Source of the DNA: Desulfatibacillaceae bacterium
Lineage (GTDB): Bacteria > Desulfobacterota > Desulfobacteria > Desulfobacterales > Desulfatibacillaceae
Direction of reading: 5' to 3'
DNA: 6,278 nucleotides
Assembly (NCBI GenBank): GCA_030018745.1
Contig: JASEHB010000159.1
Coordinates: 1-6,278, forward strand
Positions 1 to 6,265 of the stretch are shown one piece after another; within the stretch, counting starts at the first letter, position 1, and each line of letters starts with the position of its first letter. Under the pieces are notes generated by a model, which searched no databases, was not told the DNA's origin, and was given only the letters and a program-made list of their open reading frames with translations. The translations under genes were made by a program, and so were the position numbers.

Positions 1-599
1 CCAATAAGGACCTGGAAGAGGAGGTCCAAAAGGGGCGCTTCAGGGAGGATCTTTACTGGAGGCTCAAAATAATCTCCATAGATCTTCCCCCATTGAGAAG
101 CCGGGACCAGGACATACCTGAACTTGTGGAATACTTTGTTCACCGCTTCAGTTTAGAGTATTCCAAGCCTGTGCGCCATGTTTCGGAAAGCGCCCTTGAA
201 AGGCTTGCAGCCTACTCGTGGCCGGGAAATGTCCGGGAGCTGGAAAACTGCATCCGCCGGGCTGTTCTGCTTTGCAATGGAGAAGTAATCTCCGTGGAAA
301 ATCTGGTCATGCTCGATGACAGGCAGGATTTTGCCCTTCACGGGCCAAACCTGGAAAGTCTGCGGAGCAGGTTCAATGAAAGGCTGCAAGAGCTTGTGGC
401 CGAATTCCTGCAATTTTCAAAGCAGGATGCCCACGCCGCCATCATTGAACTGGTGGATGAGGCCATTATAAAAAAGGCCCTGGAGGAATGCGGCAACAAC
501 CAGGTTCAGACCGCAAAGATGCTTGGCATAAGCAGAAACACGCTGCGGCAAAGAATTGAAAAATACCTGGGCAAAGGCAGCCAACCCCTGCCTGATTGA
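1..599 (+). CDS. Sigma-54-dependent transcriptional activator, C-terminal part (5' end outside window)
   Basis: Enhancer-binding protein that would use ATP hydrolysis to open promoters bound by sigma-54 RNA polymerase. The reading frame is open from base 3, giving 198 visible residues. The first residues carry the AAA+ signature GRFREDLYWRL (residues 11-21, arginine-finger region) and then LPPLRSRDQDIPEL (28-41). The sensor II motif WPGNVRELEN is at 73-82. Residues about 154-189 form a Fis-type helix-turn-helix (EAIIKKALEECGNN, then AKMLGISRNTLRQRI), which binds DNA upstream of target promoters. The N-terminal sensory domain, the Walker motifs and the GAFTGA sigma-54 contact loop lie outside the window, so the signal sensed is unknown. 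An apparent TTG start at 93 is only an internal codon, because the AAA+ homology continues upstream of it. Family assignment is secure. A link to the sigma-54 promoter at 3521 is inference. Confidence 0.96.
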   Translation, partial: NKDLEEEVQKGRFREDLYWRLKIISIDLPPLRSRDQDIPELVEYFVHRFSLEYSKPVRHVSESALERLAAYSWPGNVRELENCIRRAVLLCNGEVISVENLVMLDDRQDFALHGPNLESLRSRFNERLQELVAEFLQFSKQDAHAAIIELVDEAIIKKALEECGNNQVQTAKMLGISRNTLRQRIEKYLGKGSQPLPD

Positions 600-628
600 C
601 CATCACTTGGGATTTGCCCATAAGAAAA

Positions 629-651
629 GTCAAGCAGCCAAAGGCGCTGAC
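629..651. other. Intergenic bulged hairpin
   Basis: In the 83-base gap between the activator and the next gene, GTCA (629-632) pairs with TGAC (648-651), GC (634-635) with GC (646-647), and GCC (637-639) with GGC (643-645). This leaves two single-A bulges (633 and 636) and an AAA loop. On the + strand it is followed by AAAATAAATTT, not a T run, so it is not a standard terminator for the upstream gene. On the - strand the stem would be followed by TTTTCTTATG, which resembles a terminator tail, but no convincing - strand gene is present to use it. The structure is visible in the sequence; its function is not known. Confidence 0.4.
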
Positions 652-682
652 AAAATAAATTTGCATCCAAGGCGTTTTCAAG

Positions 683-3352
683 ATGGACGAAAACAAAAGC
701 ATTTCCGGCCGGCCTGATGAATCTTTTGTAAGCACCGGCTTTCCTGCCATTGATGAGGTCATTGACCGGCTTCGCATGGGCGACAATGTTGTCTGGCAGG
801 TGGACGAGGTGGAGAATTACTCCATACTGGCAAGGCGCTTTGCAAAAACCGCTTTGGATGAAGGCCGAAAACTCATTTACATCCGGTTTGCACCCCACCC
901 GCTTATTCTAAAGCCAAGGGAAAACCTGCTCACCATAAAAGTTGATTCCGCCCAGGGTTTCGACAGCTTCAGCACCCAGGTCAACACAATCATAGAGCAG
1001 CAGGGGCCGGGCGCTTTTTATGTTTTCGACAATCTTTCGGCCCTGGTGGAAGACTGGGCCACAGATCAGCTTCTGGCCAATTTTTTTCAGGTGACCTGCC
1101 CCTATCTGTGGGAAATGGACACGGTGGCTTACTTTGCGCTGACGCGGGGAAAGCACTCCCATGTGGCGGTGGCCAGAATTCGCGACACCACCCAGGTACT
1201 CATAGATGTTTACCGGATTGCGGGTAATCTCTACATCCATCCCTTAAAGGTTCTGGGCCGCTACTCAAGCCAGATGTTTCTTCCCCACCGCTTCTCCAAC
1301 CAGTCCATGTCCCCCATATTTCAGAGCGGCGAGGCTTCCGAGGTCCTGGCCAGGGCAAGCAGGCAGCCGTTAAGGCGCAAGGCGGACTCCTCTGTGCCCT
1401 GGGAGGCTGTGTACAAAAAACTTTCGCGGGTTGAAGAAGCCGAGCTGGTTTCCCCGGAGCTGGCCCAGGAAGTAGGCGCCCTCAAGCAGGAATTCTGCCG
1501 TATGCTGTTGGGGGACTCCCCCCGGTTTAACTTTCTGGCCGATAAGTATCTCTCCTTGAATGACCTGTTTGCCATACGCAACAGGATGATAGGCTCCGGG
1601 CGCATTGGCGGCAAGGCGGCCGGCATGATAGTGGCAAGAAAGATACTGCTTGAGGCCCACGGGGAAATGGACTTCGGGCGGCTGCTGGAACAGCACGACT
1701 CCTTTTTTATAGGGTCCGATGTGTTTTTCAGCTTTCTGGTCAATAACGACCTTTTCCGGCTTCGGATGCGCCTTACGCGCTCATCACAGATATCTGACGA
1801 AGAATTCAGGCAGGTTGAAGAGAGGTTTCTTGCCGGAAAGTTCTCGCCTGAAATTTTGGGCCAGGTTCAGGATATGCTGGATTATTTCGGCCAGGCCCCC
1901 ATAATCGTCCGTTCAAGCAGCCTGCTGGAAGACGGCTTTGGCAACGCTTTTGCAGGCAAGTACCGGAGCGAGTTCTGCGCAAACCAGGGCCGTCCGGAGC
2001 AGAGGATGGAAGCTTTTTTGAACGCGGTGAAGCTGGTCTATGCAAGCGCCGTGAACCCGGACGCGCTGGCCTACCGCAAGCAGAGAGGGCTTGGGGAGTC
2101 TGATGAGCAGATGGCAATCCTGGTTCAGCGGGTTTCCGGCTTCCGTTATAAAAATTTCTTTTTCCCTCAACTGGCAGGGGTGGCCTTTTCCCACAATCTT
2201 TACAGATGGACTGACCGCATAGACTCTGCCCAGGGCCTGGTGCGCCTTGTTTTCGGGCTGGGCACCCGTGCGGTTAACAGGGTTGGGGGCGACTACCCCC
2301 GCATGATAGCCATAAGCCACCCGGACCTGCGCCAGGAAACCGGAAGCCAGATAGCCGCCTATTCCCAACGCCGGGTGGATTTGCTCGACCTTGACAGCAA
2401 CGCCTTTTGCACAAAGCCTTTTGCCGACATTGCTGCAGACGGGGACTACCCCGGACTGCACCTTTTTGTCTCGTCAATCGAGAACGATTTTGTGCAGGAC
2501 CCTGTGGGAATCCTGGTGGGAAGGCTCAAACATCCTGTTCTCACATTCAATAACCTTTTAGGGCAGACAGATTTTGTAAGGGCTTTGAAGGAAGCCACAG
2601 CGGAGCTGGAAAGGGTGTACGGATACCCGGTGGACACGGAGTTCACGGCATTTGTGGGGCCCCAAGGCAATATAAGAATAAACCTTTTGCAGTGCCGCCC
2701 CATGAGGCTGCCCGGCGCCAAATTCAACGACACCCAGGTTTCATGGCCCAGCAGGCAGGAAAGCGTGCTGTTTAGGGCAGGGCGCATGATTCCCGGCGGC
2801 GTGATAGACCGGATACGCTACATAATTTTTGTTGACCCGGATGCCTATTCCCAAAAGGCCTCGCTCAATGAAAAAAAATCTCTGGGCCGCGTTGTGGGAA
2901 GCATAAACAGGCATCCGGCCCTGCAGGAGAACAGGGCCATGCTCATGGGGCCTGGCCGCTGGGGAAGCTCCAACATCAGCCTGGGTGTCAACACCTCCTA
3001 TGCAGACATCAACAATGTTTCAGCCCTGGTGGAGATAGCCCTTGAGTCGGCAGGCCATGTTCCGGAACTCTCTTACGGCACACACTTTTTCCTTGATCTG
3101 GTGGAGTCCCATATAATTTACCTGCCCGTGTATCCCGATGACCCGGCTGCGGATTTCAATTTCTCCTTTTTTGAAAAAGCCCCCAACAGCCTTGGGCAAA
3201 TCCTGCCCGAATACCTGCCCTATGCCAATTTTGTGAAGCTGATAGATGTTCCTGCCTTAACCGGCAACAGATTCGTGACCATAATTGCAGATGCGCAAAG
3301 CCAGAAGGCTGTCTGCTTTCTTGAGGAAGACGCCGCACCGGACAAAGAATAG
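683..3352 (+). CDS. KaiC/RecA-like (P-loop-less) and PEP/pyruvate-binding ATP-grasp fusion protein
   Basis: 889 residues, probably cytosolic, with no signal peptide or membrane segment. Residues about 16-205 follow a KaiC/RAD55-type RecA fold: STGFPAIDEVID at 17-28, a Walker B-like strand GAFYVFDNLSAL at 110-121 (D116), then a final strand pair near 172-192. The P-loop position (40-47) reads VDEVENYS, with no glycine or lysine, so this domain probably does not hydrolyse ATP. Residues about 300-675 are a PPDK_N-type ATP-grasp module: IGGKAAG (K311), IIVRSSSLLEDGFGNAFAGKY (R410), GVAFSHNLY, DTEF (D651, E653) and LLQCRP (Q670, R672). These align with the ATP ligands of pyruvate phosphate dikinase (K22, R92, D321, E323, Q335, R337). 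Residues 690-889 form a conserved-looking tail with LMGPGRWGSSN (754-764) and SYGTHFFLDLVES (797-809). The phosphohistidine swivel domain and the PEP/pyruvate barrel are absent, so this is not a PEP synthase; substrate unknown. ATG 683 has AAGG 10 bases upstream. Confidence 0.88.
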   Translation: MDENKSISGRPDESFVSTGFPAIDEVIDRLRMGDNVVWQVDEVENYSILARRFAKTALDEGRKLIYIRFAPHPLILKPRENLLTIKVDSAQGFDSFSTQVNTIIEQQGPGAFYVFDNLSALVEDWATDQLLANFFQVTCPYLWEMDTVAYFALTRGKHSHVAVARIRDTTQVLIDVYRIAGNLYIHPLKVLGRYSSQMFLPHRFSNQSMSPIFQSGEASEVLARASRQPLRRKADSSVPWEAVYKKLSRVEEAELVSPELAQEVGALKQEFCRMLLGDSPRFNFLADKYLSLNDLFAIRNRMIGSGRIGGKAAGMIVARKILLEAHGEMDFGRLLEQHDSFFIGSDVFFSFLVNNDLFRLRMRLTRSSQISDEEFRQVEERFLAGKFSPEILGQVQDMLDYFGQAPIIVRSSSLLEDGFGNAFAGKYRSEFCANQGRPEQRMEAFLNAVKLVYASAVNPDALAYRKQRGLGESDEQMAILVQRVSGFRYKNFFFPQLAGVAFSHNLYRWTDRIDSAQGLVRLVFGLGTRAVNRVGGDYPRMIAISHPDLRQETGSQIAAYSQRRVDLLDLDSNAFCTKPFADIAADGDYPGLHLFVSSIENDFVQDPVGILVGRLKHPVLTFNNLLGQTDFVRALKEATAELERVYGYPVDTEFTAFVGPQGNIRINLLQCRPMRLPGAKFNDTQVSWPSRQESVLFRAGRMIPGGVIDRIRYIIFVDPDAYSQKASLNEKKSLGRVVGSINRHPALQENRAMLMGPGRWGSSNISLGVNTSYADINNVSALVEIALESAGHVPELSYGTHFFLDLVESHIIYLPVYPDDPAADFNFSFFEKAPNSLGQILPEYLPYANFVKLIDVPALTGNRFVTIIADAQSQKAVCFLEEDAAPDKE

Positions 3353-3393
3353 TCCCGCCTTTTTCTTGCCAAAGGTGCTTAAAATGTCACCAG

Positions 3394-3416
3394 TGCTGTT
3401 CAATTTTTGAGCAGCA
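3394..3416. promoter_or_regulatory. 10-bp inverted repeat, candidate activator (UAS) site
   Basis: Arms TGCTGTTCAA (3394-3403) and TTGAGCAGCA (3407-3416) are inverse complements around a TTT spacer, with one G-T imperfection. The centre lies about 142 bases upstream of the start predicted from the sigma-54 promoter at 3521-3535, in the range where enhancer-binding proteins usually bind. No T run follows on either strand, so it is unlikely to be a terminator for the gene ending at 3352. The repeat is seen directly; its role as a binding site is inferred from position and symmetry. Confidence 0.5.
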
Positions 3417-3520
3417 TTGTGCCCCAGACCTCTGCCCCTTCCTTAACCCAGGCAAAACCTCTCTTTGTTTTTTGCAGCAATAAAAGGCTGTTATGCGGCA
3501 GTTTCTTTTTCCATGCGTCT

Positions 3521-3535
3521 TGGCACGCATCCTGC
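3521..3535 (+). promoter_or_regulatory. Sigma-54 (-24/-12) promoter for the glutamate dehydrogenase operon
   Basis: The sequence TGGCACG-CATC-CTGC matches the sigma-54 consensus TGGCACG-N4-TTGC at every fixed base except the first T of the -12 element. The essential GG (3522-3523) and GC (3534-3535) have the correct spacing. It lies in the only sizeable non-coding gap and points towards the gdh start. Transcription should begin near 3547, giving an mRNA leader of about 56 bases. Such a promoter is silent without an enhancer-binding activator, which fits the activator gene at the left edge and the dyad at 3394-3416. Confidence 0.8.
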
Positions 3536-3553
3536 TCAAAGGGTTGCAGGCAA

Positions 3554-3603
3554 TCGTTGGCTTTAACGAAGTTACGAAACTTAAAAGGAGAGGAAGCTTT
3601 TAA
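3554..3603 (+). promoter_or_regulatory. Structured gdh mRNA leader with three consecutive inverted repeats
   Basis: Three short inverted repeats fill the leader. The first is TCGTT (3554-3558) with AACGA (3565-3569), around a six-base loop GGCTTT. The second is AAGTT (3569-3573) with AACTT (3578-3582), around ACGA. The third is TTAAAAG (3581-3587) with CTTTTAA (3597-3603), around GAGAGGAAG, so the ribosome binding site is in the loop and the A of the start codon is in the stem. The second and third share bases 3581-3582 and cannot both form completely. All stems are short and A/T-rich, so they may be weak. The pairings are visible; any regulatory role is inference. Confidence 0.35.
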
Positions 3604-4850
3604 TGTCAACCAACAACCCTTTTGAAATTGCAAGACAGCAGATTGATGCGTGCGCACAGATACTCAAGCTCGAATCCCATGTGCATGAGTTTTTGCGCAA
3701 CCCCATGTTTGAGGTTCATGTGTCTTTTCCCGTGCGCATGGATGACGGGTCCACCAAAATTTTTCAGGGCTTCAGGGTGCAATACAACGATGCCAAAGGC
3801 CCAACCAAGGGCGGCATCCGTTTTCATCCGGAGGAAACCATTGATACGGTGCGGGCGCTTGCTGCATGGATGACATGGAAGTGCGCCCTTGTGGATCTGC
3901 CGCTTGGCGGCGGAAAGGGCGGCGTCATCTGCAACGCCAAGGAAATGTCCAAGGCTGAACTGGAGCGCTTGAGCAGAGGCTACATAAGGTCAGTATACCA
4001 GTTTATCGGCCCTGACAAAGATGTTCCTGCACCCGATGTTTACACCAACCCCGCCATAATGGCGTGGATGATGGACGAATATTCCAAAATCGCGGGGAAA
4101 AACAAGTTTGGCGTCATCACGGGCAAGCCCATCTGCCTGGGAGGCTCTTTGGGAAGAGGCGATGCAACGGCCCGCGGCGGAATGTACACCATCCGCGAGG
4201 CAGCCAAGGTGCTGGGGCTGGAGCTTAAGGGCGCCACCATTGCCATACAGGGTTTTGGAAATGCCGGTAACTACGCGGCCTCCCTTGCCCGCGACCTTTT
4301 CGGGTGCAAAATAGTGGCCGTGTGCGACAGCAAAGGCGGCGCATACTGCCAGCAGGGAATTGACCATGACGGCGTGTGCCAATTCAAGGCGGAAACATCC
4401 TCTGTGGTGGATTGCCCCAAAACCGAAAGGATCTCCAACGAGGACCTGCTTGAGATGGATGTTGACATCCTCATCCCTGCGGCCCTTGAAAATGTCATCA
4501 CAGAAAAAAATGCTCCCAACATCAAGGCAAAAATAGTTGCAGAGCTTTCCAACGGCCCCACAACTCCTGAAGCCGATGAGATTCTGCACGAAAAGGGAAT
4601 CCATGTGATTCCCGACTTTTTATGCAATGCCGGCGGAGTGACGGTTTCATATTTCGAGATGGTTCAGAATCTCTATATGTATGCGTGGGATGAGGCAACC
4701 GTTCACGAGCGCCTGGATAAAAAGATGACCCTTGCATACCACAGCGTTCTGAAAACAAGCAAAAGTTTGGGAATAAATATGCGCAAGGCTGCCTATGTTG
4801 TGGCGGTTCAGCGCGTTGTCGAAGCCATGAAATTAAGGGGGTGGGTCTGA
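3603..4850 (+). CDS. gdhA: Glutamate dehydrogenase (small hexameric type, Glu/Leu/Phe/Val dehydrogenase family)
   Basis: Catalyses reversible oxidative deamination of glutamate to 2-oxoglutarate and ammonia with NAD(P), linking carbon and nitrogen metabolism in the cytosol. At 415 residues it has the usual length of the small bacterial/archaeal enzyme. Substrate-site residues appear with the same spacing as in Clostridium symbiosum GDH: K69 (GPTKGGIRF), K93 (MTWKCAL), catalytic K105 (LPLGGGKGGV) and D145 (VPAPD), plus S349 (GGVTVSYFE). The dinucleotide-binding motif is IAIQGFGNAGN (213-223). D242 in VAVCDSKG, at the end of the second strand, favours NAD but does not prove it. GKPICLGGSLGR (174-185) is typical of glutamate rather than leucine enzymes. 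ATG 3603 follows a strong AGGAGAGGA site (3586-3594). First gene of the operon behind the sigma-54 promoter at 3521; its stop overlaps the next start. Glutamate specificity is very likely, though the broader family also contains leucine and phenylalanine dehydrogenases. Confidence 0.96.
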   Translation: MSTNNPFEIARQQIDACAQILKLESHVHEFLRNPMFEVHVSFPVRMDDGSTKIFQGFRVQYNDAKGPTKGGIRFHPEETIDTVRALAAWMTWKCALVDLPLGGGKGGVICNAKEMSKAELERLSRGYIRSVYQFIGPDKDVPAPDVYTNPAIMAWMMDEYSKIAGKNKFGVITGKPICLGGSLGRGDATARGGMYTIREAAKVLGLELKGATIAIQGFGNAGNYAASLARDLFGCKIVAVCDSKGGAYCQQGIDHDGVCQFKAETSSVVDCPKTERISNEDLLEMDVDILIPAALENVITEKNAPNIKAKIVAELSNGPTTPEADEILHEKGIHVIPDFLCNAGGVTVSYFEMVQNLYMYAWDEATVHERLDKKMTLAYHSVLKTSKSLGINMRKAAYVVAVQRVVEAMKLRGWV

Positions 4851-5422
4851 TGAATTATTTCAGAGAGTCAACGGCAATTAAAAACCAGGCGCCTTTTGAA
4901 AACCAGAGCAATGGCGTTGCCGCCTTCCGGGAAACAACATCGCATAAAAGGCTTGGCAGGGATGGAGTTCTGGATATGAATTCGCTTCTTGCCCTGGAGC
5001 GCATCAGTGAAGTGGAAATGATGTGCGCAAGGAACAACCCCATTTACGGACAGATAAGCGGGTTTGGCATTGCCTTGTATGTCCTGGGCTGTTTTGATGC
5101 AAGGAATCTTCTTTCCGTTGACGATCTGGATTCTTCTGATGCCGCTGCCTTCCTGCGCGAAAACTTTGTGGAAGTTGACAAACTGGACCTGCCGCCGGGA
5201 TATGAAATCTCCAGGGATGCAGAGAGATATCTCATGGTTCTGGGAGATCCTGTTTGCCCCAGCCATTTTGCCGTCATTGTGGACATGGAAAGCAAAAGGC
5301 CCTTTTTCTCAAAGTTGAGGTACTTTGGCAGCGGCTATGACAGCCTTGAGGAACTCATTGATGATCATCTGGATGAAGGCATAAGAAGTTACGAGGATGT
5401 CCACTATTTTAAACTGATCTGA
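4850..5422 (+). CDS. Conserved-looking protein of unknown function in the gdh operon
   Basis: 190 residues; I do not recognise the family. The frame also allows a GTG start at 4841, but ATG 4850 is preferred: it overlaps the gdh stop as TGATG, typical of translational coupling, and AAGGGGG (4835-4841) lies 8 bases upstream. The first 40 residues are polar and low in predicted structure. The most structured part seems to run from GQISGFGIALYVLGCFDARNL (67-87) through a strand-like DPVCPSHFAVIVDM (133-146) to RYFGSGYDSLEELIDDHLDEG (157-177), with a strongly acidic C-terminal half. Three cysteines (59, 81, 136) are not arranged as a metal motif. There is no signal peptide, and the hydrophobic stretch at 70-81 is too short to span a membrane. 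Its place between glutamate dehydrogenase and a GAF-ANTAR regulator suggests a role tied to one of them, perhaps as a small regulatory or partner protein, but that is only context. Confidence 0.85.
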   Translation: MNYFRESTAIKNQAPFENQSNGVAAFRETTSHKRLGRDGVLDMNSLLALERISEVEMMCARNNPIYGQISGFGIALYVLGCFDARNLLSVDDLDSSDAAAFLRENFVEVDKLDLPPGYEISRDAERYLMVLGDPVCPSHFAVIVDMESKRPFFSKLRYFGSGYDSLEELIDDHLDEGIRSYEDVHYFKLI

Positions 5423-5444
5423 CGGCAACAGAATTTACAGGGCC

Positions 5445-6158
5445 ATGAACAGAGCCATGTCAAGCACAAGCGATGAGCACTTAAAGGCTTTGATAAATCT
5501 GAGCCACGCCATCGCCAGCGACATCTTTCTGGATGATATCCTGAAACTGGTGGCCTTTTCCGTTGCAAGGGCCACCAGCATGGATATCTGCTCCCTGTGG
5601 CTTGTTGACAAGGCAGGCGGCGGCAGGCTTAAGCTTGCCGCCGCCCATGCTGCCGGGCCAGATAAAGCGGCAGACAAAATCCTGGCAATGGGTGAAAAGA
5701 TTGCACTGTGCGCCATTGATGAAAAGCGCCCTGTCATTGTTAAAGATATTTCAAAAGACCGGAGATTTGGGGAAGGGGGGCCTGCCGGAAGGCCTGCAAT
5801 AGTTTCAATGGCAAGCGTGCCAATACCCGGAGATAAAGACCGGCCCATAGGGGCCATAAACTGCTTTTCGCGCAAAGCTGCCCATTTGAGCCAAAAAGAT
5901 ATTGACCTGGTCGCAAGCCTGGCCTGGCAGGCGTCAAAAATCATCAAAGAAGCCGAGCGCATGGTAAGGGCCAGCATAATAAAAATCGAGCTGGAATCCC
6001 TCAAAAAAATTGACCGCGCCCAAAAAATAATCATGGACAAGAAAAAACTTGCAGACAACATGGCCCTGCAATGGATTCAGCAAAGGAGCGCAGATACCTG
6101 CACCAGCCTGCACGAGGTGGCCGAGGCCATACTTTTAGCCAATGACTGTGAGCTGTGA
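5445..6158 (+). CDS. GAF-ANTAR domain protein, probable RNA-binding antiterminator
   Basis: 237 residues, cytosolic. Residues about 12-165 read as a GAF sensor domain: the opening helix LKALINLSHAIASDIFLDDIL, then the ATSMDICSLWLVD strand, RPVIVKDISKDRRF (95-108), and MASVPIPGDKDRPIGAINCFS followed by LSQKDIDLVASLAWQAS. A helix (about 165-190, possible coiled coil) leads to an ANTAR domain at about 182-232, with IDRAQKIIMDKKKL (189-202), A207 and SLHEVAEAIL (221-230) matching the family pattern. ANTAR proteins such as NasR, AmiR and EutV bind paired hexaloop hairpins in nascent RNA and prevent terminator formation, often for nitrogen-compound genes. GAF suggests control by a small ligand; no ligand or conserved iron-binding set can be named. 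Last gene of the operon, 22 bases after its neighbour. The start is uncertain: AGGG at 5439-5442 is too close to ATG 5445 and rather far from in-frame ATG 5457. The RNA target is unknown. Confidence 0.85.
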   Translation: MNRAMSSTSDEHLKALINLSHAIASDIFLDDILKLVAFSVARATSMDICSLWLVDKAGGGRLKLAAAHAAGPDKAADKILAMGEKIALCAIDEKRPVIVKDISKDRRFGEGGPAGRPAIVSMASVPIPGDKDRPIGAINCFSRKAAHLSQKDIDLVASLAWQASKIIKEAERMVRASIIKIELESLKKIDRAQKIIMDKKKLADNMALQWIQQRSADTCTSLHEVAEAILLANDCEL

Positions 6159-6234
6159 AGCCCCCCCTGTTCGCCCTGATATTTTTTTATATTCCGCCCG
6201 GCAGGATTTCTCATGGGCGCTTCAGGCTTTGCAT

Positions 6235-6265
6235 CCGGAACAAAATGACGGTTCCGGTTCTTTTT
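6235..6265 (+). terminator. Rho-independent terminator of the gdh operon
   Basis: A perfect 7-bp stem CCGGAAC (6235-6241) with GTTCCGG (6251-6257), around a 9-base loop, is followed at once by TTCTTTTT (6258-6265). It lies 76 bases after the stop of the GAF-ANTAR gene and points the right way to end the three-gene transcript. The left side has no A run that would make it bidirectional. The bases between 6159 and 6234 contain an AT-rich tract and a weak CGCCC/GGGCG pairing, but no gene. Confidence 0.75.

Noticed and set aside
828..843. TGGCAAG followed by TTTGC, resembling a sigma-54 promoter inside the 889-residue gene.
   Set aside because: The GG to GC spacing is one base too long, which sigma-54 promoters do not tolerate, and it lies within coding sequence.
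1151..1190. GKHSHVAVARI in the N-terminal domain of the 889-residue protein resembles the phosphohistidine motif (GGxTSHAAxVAR) of PEP synthase.
   Set aside because: It lies inside the KaiC-like fold, before the ATP-grasp domain, where the usual order is the reverse. The surrounding residues fit the RecA-type terminal strands, and the conserved GGxT lead is missing. Most likely coincidence.
3338..3364. Possible terminator at the stop of the 889-residue gene (GGAC/GTCC stem, then a T run at 3360-3364).
   Set aside because: Only four contiguous base pairs, with a C-C mismatch beyond them and four bases between stem and T run. Too weak to call.
3407..3625. Possible 72-codon + strand gene in the gap before gdh.
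   Set aside because: It runs through the dyad, the sigma-54 promoter and the gdh start region, has no plausible ribosome binding site, and its low-complexity translation looks non-coding.
3990..4604. Long open frame of 204 codons on the - strand opposite glutamate dehydrogenase.
   Set aside because: It is antisense to a highly conserved enzyme whose motifs are intact, and its translation shows no recognisable domain.
4841..4849. GTG at 4841 as start of the 190-residue protein.
   Set aside because: The ribosome binding sequence AAGGGGG runs into this GTG with no spacing, while ATG 4850 has correct spacing and overlaps the gdh stop.
5435..6061. Long open frame of 208 codons on the - strand opposite the GAF-ANTAR gene.
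   Set aside because: The + strand frame encodes recognisable GAF and ANTAR domains. The opposite frame has biased composition (serine, alanine, leucine) and no family signal, as expected of a shadow frame.
6215..6226. The 12-mer GGGCGCTTCAGG occurs here and at 33-44.
   Set aside because: The left copy is explained by conserved codons of the activator (KGRFRE). Two copies of a 12-mer with no flanking similarity do not support a repeat or attachment site.
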